Positions 5,532-8,749 of a stretch of DNA of 8,749 bases are shown piece after piece; position 1 is the stretch's first letter, and every line of letters starts with the position of its first letter. The position numbers and the translations under genes were made by a program. The DNA is from JAEYFP01 sp964566545. Its GTDB lineage: Bacteria > Bacillota > Clostridia > Lachnospirales > Lachnospiraceae. Where the stretch lies: contig CAZMIX010000077.1 of assembly GCA_964566545.1 (NCBI GenBank), positions 1 to 8,749 on the forward strand, written 5' to 3'. Below the pieces are notes generated by a model. The model was not told where the DNA came from. It did no database searches and saw only the letters and a list, made by a program, of their open reading frames with translations.

Positions 5532-7322
5532 CTATAGCCCATCTGCGCCTTCCACATCAATAATCACATTTTCATTTAATTCTTCCACATTCTGCGTACT
5601 TCTTCCGTCCTCCGAATTGGAAGGCTCCTCTTGAATGGGTGCCGCAGCTGCATCCGTTTCTCCTGCCTGTTCTTCCCCTGTCGGCGCAAATTCCTCTTCC
5701 TCACCCTTTATGACCGAATTTTCCGTATGGGTCGCCGCTGCTCCTTCCGTATTCTCTCCTGTATTTTCTCCTGCATTCTCCTCAGAGGAAACACCGTTGA
5801 CATAACCGTCAAGTTCTATTGAATATAACTGATTGTCGTCTATCTGAAGCCATTCGTACGCCTGCTCCAAACTAACCGCAAACGCGTTCTCCAGCTCTGC
5901 AATAATTTTATTTCTGATCGCGTCAAACTCTTCCTTTACACCAAGCTGTGCCGCGGTTTCACTCAATGCCTCCGTAACCTTGACGCCCTGTATGAGTGCA
6001 TTCAGCGCCTCCAGCTTCATACCAAGCAGCATATAGTTTTTATAGGAAGCATACTTTCTTTCCGCCTTTAGAAGAATGACCGAGCGATCATATATCAACT
6101 GATCCCTTTCGCCCAGCTTATGCCCTCGCAGCAATTCATAAGTCTTCTCATAATTCTGCTGCTGATACTGAACCTTTGCATCTTTTATATCGTTGTAATA
6201 GGGAATAACAAAAGCAAGTAGCGTCATGACAACACCAAGCGAGAAGCAAAGAACTCCGATCAAAACCATCTTCTTTTTAGGCAGCTTTTTCATTGGCTGC
6301 AGTGGTTCCCGTACGGGTTTTTCTTTTATTTTTTTTTCTTTTTTGGGCTTCTTTTCTTTTTTTCCGGAGTCTTCTTCCTCACTCAGCTTATTTAAAATCT
6401 GTTCATTTTGAGCGGCTCCCTGTCGTGCAATTTCGGGAGCTGTCTCTTCAGCAAAAATCTGCTTTACTTCTTCCGGCTCTTCAACTTCCTGAGACAGCGT
6501 ACTAAATAATCTAGAAAAAAAGCCTGACTTCTTCGCTTTTTGTTTCTTTTTTCCTTCTTTATCAGTATCTGCGCTTGCCGTCCCATCCTCTTCCGATTCG
6601 TCCTCCCGATCCAAAGCCATGCTTAAGAAGTCCTCCTCAGGCATTTCTTCTTCGTCCGAAGCGAATTCTCCACCCTCAATCAGTTCGTGATTATCATTTT
6701 TGACCAATAACTCACTGATTTCGGAAAGCTCGGCATCATCCGACATATCGGCAAGTAAATCCAATAAATCTGCATCTTGAATCAATTGTTTCAGATCACC
6801 ATCCGAAACTTCATCCTCCTCTAAAAATATTTCTTCAGATACTCCTTCTTCGTCTGGAACCTCCTCGTCAGACAAAAGAGCTTCTTCGTTAACAGGTGCT
6901 TCTATAAGAGGTTCTTCTGCAAAGAAATCATCGATGTCGGTCTTTACTTCGTCGCCGCCATTTCTAATAGCGTTCGTTTCCAATGAAGGAACGCTTTCTT
7001 CCTCCGTCGGTTGATTAATTTCTCCCATAGACTTTAAAAGGGTCGCAATATCTTCGTCCTCTAGAAGCTGCCCTTCCTCCGAAACACATTCATCTGTCTC
7101 CAACTCCCGCAAAGGAAAATCATCCGTTAATAAATCTCCAATCGGAGTATCCTCTGTCGGCATATCTTCTATTGGTATCTCTTCTATTGGTATCTCTTCT
7201 ATTGGTATCTCTTCTATTGGTATCTCTTCTGTTAGTATATCTTCCATTGATGCGTCTTTTTCAGCCGATTCTTCCGTCATGCCTTTCAGCAAGCTATCGA
7301 GATATTCTTCAGTAGAATTCAT
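5532..7322 (-). CDS. Acidic single-pass membrane protein with tandem repeats and LLxxM motifs
   Basis: A 596-aa protein of unknown function that I do not recognise as a named family. Order of parts: a very acidic, low-complexity N-terminal half (1-250) containing an EEIPI pentapeptide array (about 32-52); a Lys-rich stretch (256-265); a second acidic patch; a strongly basic stretch (321-352); one hydrophobic segment (about 351-375, VLIGVLCFSLGVVMTLLAFVIPYY); a helical TPR-like region (about 380-500); and an acidic Ser/Thr/Ala-rich tail with a GEN repeat. The lysines before the segment predict the N-terminal half is cytoplasmic and the tail is outside. Three [IL]xxLLxxM motifs occur at 8-15, 92-99 and 186-193. 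The ATG at 7322 is chosen over ATGs at 7337/7334 because GGAGGGG lies directly upstream of it. It is first in the unit leading to hisH-hisF-ung. Confidence 0.85.
   Translation of the reverse strand: MNSTEEYLDSLLKGMTEESAEKDASMEDILTEEIPIEEIPIEEIPIEEIPIEDMPTEDTPIGDLLTDDFPLRELETDECVSEEGQLLEDEDIATLLKSMGEINQPTEEESVPSLETNAIRNGGDEVKTDIDDFFAEEPLIEAPVNEEALLSDEEVPDEEGVSEEIFLEEDEVSDGDLKQLIQDADLLDLLADMSDDAELSEISELLVKNDNHELIEGGEFASDEEEMPEEDFLSMALDREDESEEDGTASADTDKEGKKKQKAKKSGFFSRLFSTLSQEVEEPEEVKQIFAEETAPEIARQGAAQNEQILNKLSEEEDSGKKEKKPKKEKKIKEKPVREPLQPMKKLPKKKMVLIGVLCFSLGVVMTLLAFVIPYYNDIKDAKVQYQQQNYEKTYELLRGHKLGERDQLIYDRSVILLKAERKYASYKNYMLLGMKLEALNALIQGVKVTEALSETAAQLGVKEEFDAIRNKIIAELENAFAVSLEQAYEWLQIDDNQLYSIELDGYVNGVSSEENAGENTGENTEGAAATHTENSVIKGEEEEFAPTGEEQAGETDAAAAPIQEEPSNSEDGRSTQNVEELNENVIIDVEGADGL
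5749..5784 (-). repeat. Imperfect 12-bp tandem repeat encoding GEN[TA] units
   Basis: Three near-identical 12-base units (5749-5760, 5761-5772, 5773-5784) encode the repeated Gly-Glu-Asn-Thr/Ala motif in the predicted extracytoplasmic C-terminal tail of the large acidic membrane protein. The first two units differ at one base; the third is more diverged. Confidence 0.6.
7171..7230 (-). repeat. Perfect 15-bp tandem repeat, four copies
   Basis: The unit ATTGGTATCTCTTCT (plus strand) occurs four times without a mismatch at 7171-7185, 7186-7200, 7201-7215 and 7216-7230. Degenerate copies flank it on both sides (7141-7155, 7156-7170, 7231-7245; 10 to 11 of 15 bases match). The unit is five codons long and encodes the EEIPI pentapeptide, so copy-number change alters protein length without shifting frame. 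Identity at third codon positions points to recent expansion. Confidence 0.95.
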
Positions 7323-7325
7323 ATA

Positions 7326-7332
7326 CCCCTCC
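7326..7332 (-). promoter_or_regulatory. Ribosome binding site that fixes the acidic membrane protein start
   Basis: GGAGGGG on the minus strand precedes the ATG at 7322-7320 by three bases (five from the GGAGG core). It overlaps the two upstream in-frame ATGs at 7337 and 7334, which themselves have only a weak GAGAG. This favours the 596-aa form. Confidence 0.7.
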
Positions 7333-7378
7333 ATCATAAACTCTCATATATTTATTTCCGCACACTCAAATAAATTCT

Positions 7379-7407
7379 ATCATAGTTTATCATATTTTTC
7401 AGATCAA
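7379..7407 (-). promoter_or_regulatory. Predicted promoter of the acidic protein-hisH-hisF-ung unit
   Basis: Minus-strand -35 TTGATC (7402-7407), a 17-base spacer, and -10 TATGAT (7379-7384). The -35 matches four of six consensus bases and the -10 five of six. Transcription would start near 7372, about 50 bases before the ATG at 7322. AT-rich surroundings raise the chance of a coincidental match. Confidence 0.5.
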
Positions 7408-7508
7408 AACAATGGATTTGCTCCTCATTCCTCAAAGGTTTTGTCAAGAAATGCAATAGGATGGCATGCAAGCAGCATTGCTGACAGATACCTTATACTT
7501 ATAGGTAA

Positions 7509-7543
7509 TACAATAGGGTCGAGCGTACCCCGACCCTATTGTA
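7509..7543 (-). other. Perfect 13-bp stem-loop after cheV
   Basis: TACAATAGGGTCG (7509-7521) and its exact reverse complement (7531-7543) flank a 9-base loop. The stem begins 16 bases after the cheV stop codon. In the minus-strand RNA it is followed by UAUUACCU-like sequence rather than a U-run, so it is not a textbook intrinsic terminator. It could be a weak or factor-assisted terminator, an mRNA 3' protecting hairpin, or a palindromic dispersed repeat. Confidence 0.75.
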
Positions 7544-7559
7544 GCGTCCTATATGAAGC

Positions 7560-8453
7560 TTATTTTAACAGTTTGTCCAACTCTTTTACAAGATTACCGA
7601 TTTCCGGTTTGGAAAGCTGTGCGTCGGCACCAAGTGCTTGCCCCTTTACACGCATTTCCTCATTGACAAGTGAGGAAAATATAACTACAGGAATATGGCT
7701 CAGCCGATCATCACTCTTGACAAGCTTTGTCAAACGATGACCATCCATCTGCGGCATTTCAATATCTGTAATCAAGCATCTTACTTTTTCTTTAATCGTA
7801 CCTTCCTCCAGACACTGATTGATATAATTCCATGCCTCAAGGCCGTTCTCCGTACTCTTAATATTGACATATCCCGCTTTGAGCAAAGAATCCATAATTA
7901 ATTTATTCAGCAGGTGGGAATCTTCTGCGATCAGAATGGGAATCGACTTTCTTTCTCTTTCTGAGAGAAAGTCAATCTCCGCAATCTTAAGTCCTGTCTC
8001 AGGACTGATATCCGTAACAATCCTTTCAAAATCTAAAATAATAACAAGACGATCACCAAACTTTACAATTCCGGTAGCCACACCATCATTGTCATTGTTA
8101 ATTGTCGCATCCGGCTTAATAATTTCCGACCAGGAAACCCGATGGATACCGACTACCCGATCCACATGGAATGCTACATCCAGCTTATTGAAATTTGTAA
8201 TAATAAATAACCCCGACTGCTCGGAATCCCCCATCTGCAGAGCATTTTTCAGGCTGATTGCGGTAATCATCGTCTCTCTCGGCATGAAAATCCCCTCAAT
8301 GCTCGGATGTGAATTCGGCACGGGGGTCACCGCCTGATAAGGAATAATTTCTCGAATCTTTGCAACATTAATTCCGTACGAATTATTCCCCAAGACAAAC
8401 TCCAATATTTCTAACTCATTTGTTCCATTTTCCAATAAGATTTTCGTATCCAT
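7560..8453 (-). CDS. cheV: Chemotaxis coupling protein CheV (CheW domain plus receiver)
   Basis: CheV couples chemoreceptors to the CheA kinase and is itself phosphorylated for adaptation. The 297-aa protein has a CheW-like domain at about 12-155 (LEILEFVLGNNSYGINVAKIREII, GIFMPRETMITAISL, VDRVVGIHRVSW) and a CheY-like receiver at about 171-297. Receiver residues are intact: acidic Glu177/Asp178 (LIAEDSH), phospho-acceptor Asp230 in LITDIEMPQMDG, Ser260 in the Thr/Ser position, and Lys282 in the SKPE motif. The ATG at 8453 has GAGGTG five bases upstream. No other chemotaxis gene is in the window, so it appears monocistronic. It is followed by a stem-loop and then a separate predicted promoter. 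Confidence 0.96.
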   Translation of the reverse strand: MDTKILLENGTNELEILEFVLGNNSYGINVAKIREIIPYQAVTPVPNSHPSIEGIFMPRETMITAISLKNALQMGDSEQSGLFIITNFNKLDVAFHVDRVVGIHRVSWSEIIKPDATINNDNDGVATGIVKFGDRLVIILDFERIVTDISPETGLKIAEIDFLSERERKSIPILIAEDSHLLNKLIMDSLLKAGYVNIKSTENGLEAWNYINQCLEEGTIKEKVRCLITDIEMPQMDGHRLTKLVKSDDRLSHIPVVIFSSLVNEEMRVKGQALGADAQLSKPEIGNLVKELDKLLK

Positions 8454-8490
8454 CCCTTCACCTCATCCGTAATTTTAATATAATGTCTGA

Positions 8491-8519
8491 CAAAATCACC
8501 TCGCACACATGTGATTTTG
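8491..8519 (-). promoter_or_regulatory. Perfect 9-bp inverted repeat in the cheV leader
   Basis: CAAAATCAC (8491-8499) and GTGATTTTG (8511-8519) are exact reverse complements with an 11-base spacer. An 8-bp palindrome, CACATGTG (8506-8513), overlaps the right arm. The element lies 38 bases upstream of the cheV ATG and just downstream of a candidate -10. It could be a repressor operator at the start point or a 5' hairpin in the mRNA. No U-run follows, so it is not a terminator. Confidence 0.6.
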
Positions 8520-8523
8520 CTTT

Positions 8524-8529
8524 ATTATA
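8524..8529 (-). promoter_or_regulatory. Candidate -10 element for cheV
   Basis: A perfect TATAAT lies on the minus strand about 70 bases before the cheV ATG, in an AT-rich tract. No convincing -35 TTGACA-like hexamer is found at 16 to 18 bases, so this is a partial call. Confidence 0.3.
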
Positions 8530-8610
8530 TCATATCTACTCGAAAAAGCATATAAAATTATTCGTATATTCGATTATATTTAACAATTTATTCAAAAAAG
8601 GAAGTTAAAA

Positions 8611-8671
8611 GAAAAAATAAAAAAACCCCACGGTTATCATACACCTTTTGTGGTGTGAATCGCAGGGGTTT
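8611..8671 (-). terminator. Strong intrinsic terminator of the gene to the right
   Basis: In the minus-strand RNA, AAACCCC (8665-8671 complement) pairs with GGGGTTT (8623-8629 complement). An inner ACACC/GGTGT hairpin (8641-8645 with 8652-8656) extends the structure. It is followed by a long U-run interrupted by a single A (8611-8625). It separates cheV from whatever is transcribed leftward from beyond the window. Confidence 0.85.
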
Positions 8672-8696
8672 GTATTTTAGAATCAAAAACATACTA

Positions 8697-8749
8697 TTAT
8701 ACCTTCAAAACCGAATACTGAAATTCTCTCTTTTCTATACTTCCATCCA
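8697..8749 (-). CDS. Possible C-terminus of a gene running in from the right
   Basis: One minus-strand frame is open from the window edge to a TAA at 8699-8697 and reads DGSIEKREFQYSVLKV before the stop. The stop lies 25 bases before the strong terminator at 8611-8671, the spacing expected of a gene end. Only 17 codons are visible, so the product cannot be named and the coding nature is uncertain. The plus-strand text CCTTCAAAACCGAATACTG also recalls rRNA-operon spacer sequences of Firmicutes. Confidence 0.3.
   Translation of the reverse strand, partial: DGSIEKREFQYSVLKV

Noticed and set aside
7323..7337. Upstream ATG-ATG start of the acidic membrane protein
   Set aside because: The strong GGAGGGG overlaps these codons and is positioned for the ATG at 7322; upstream of 7337 there is only a weak GAGAG.
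7864..8337. 157-codon open frame on the plus strand opposite cheV
   Set aside because: cheV is complete with all receiver residues; the opposite frame shows no domain and no ribosome binding site of note.
8532..8539. SigD-like (motility sigma factor) -10, GTAGATAT, upstream of cheV
   Set aside because: Six of eight bases match the GCCGATAT consensus, but no TAAA-type -35 lies at 14 to 16 bases upstream.
8623..8671. tRNA gene suggested by the folded, GC-rich stretch
   Set aside because: There is no TTCGA T-loop, no anticodon arm of the right size and no acceptor pairing; a U-run follows, as in a terminator.

Overview
The window looks like a chromosomal piece of a motile, Gram-positive Clostridia, most likely Lachnospiraceae-like. 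The basis is moderate-to-low GC, strong AGGAGG-type ribosome binding sites, sigma-A-like promoters, a chemotaxis gene (cheV), and meso-DAP/lysine genes of the ddh/lysA type. The family-level assignment is inference. All supported genes lie on the minus strand, so transcription runs from high to low coordinates. No rRNA, tRNA, CRISPR array, insertion sequence or phage gene was recognised.

Layout from right to left (direction of transcription). At the right edge, a possible C-terminal fragment of a minus-strand gene (8697-8749) is followed by a strong intrinsic terminator (8611-8671). cheV (7560-8453) follows, behind an AT-rich leader with a perfect 9-bp dyad (8491-8519). A 13-bp perfect stem-loop (7509-7543) lies just after cheV. 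A promoter at 7379-7407 then appears to drive a five-gene unit: a 596-aa acidic, single-pass membrane protein with in-frame tandem repeats (5532-7322), hisH, hisF, ung, and a single-pass TPR/MORN-like membrane protein (2203-3369). This unit ends at an intrinsic terminator (2138-2172). Immediately beyond it, a near-consensus promoter (2080-2108) drives a TrmB-family regulator, ddh (1-nt overlap, TAATG) and lysA (runs off the left edge).

How the genes work together. The left operon is a self-contained DAP/lysine module. Ddh makes meso-DAP in one step by reductive amination, LysA decarboxylates meso-DAP to lysine, and the TrmB-like protein is the obvious candidate regulator; its promoter has a dyad over the -10. 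In the middle operon, hisH and hisF encode the two subunits of imidazole glycerol phosphate synthase and ung encodes uracil-DNA glycosylase. They sit between two membrane-anchored proteins with TPR-like extracytoplasmic parts.

The part most worth following up is the 596-aa membrane protein beside cheV. Its predicted cytoplasmic domain carries three copies of an [IL]xxLLxxM motif, and the N-terminal copy aligns without gaps to the CheY-binding peptide of FliM. This suggests, without proving, a membrane protein that docks a CheY-like receiver domain.
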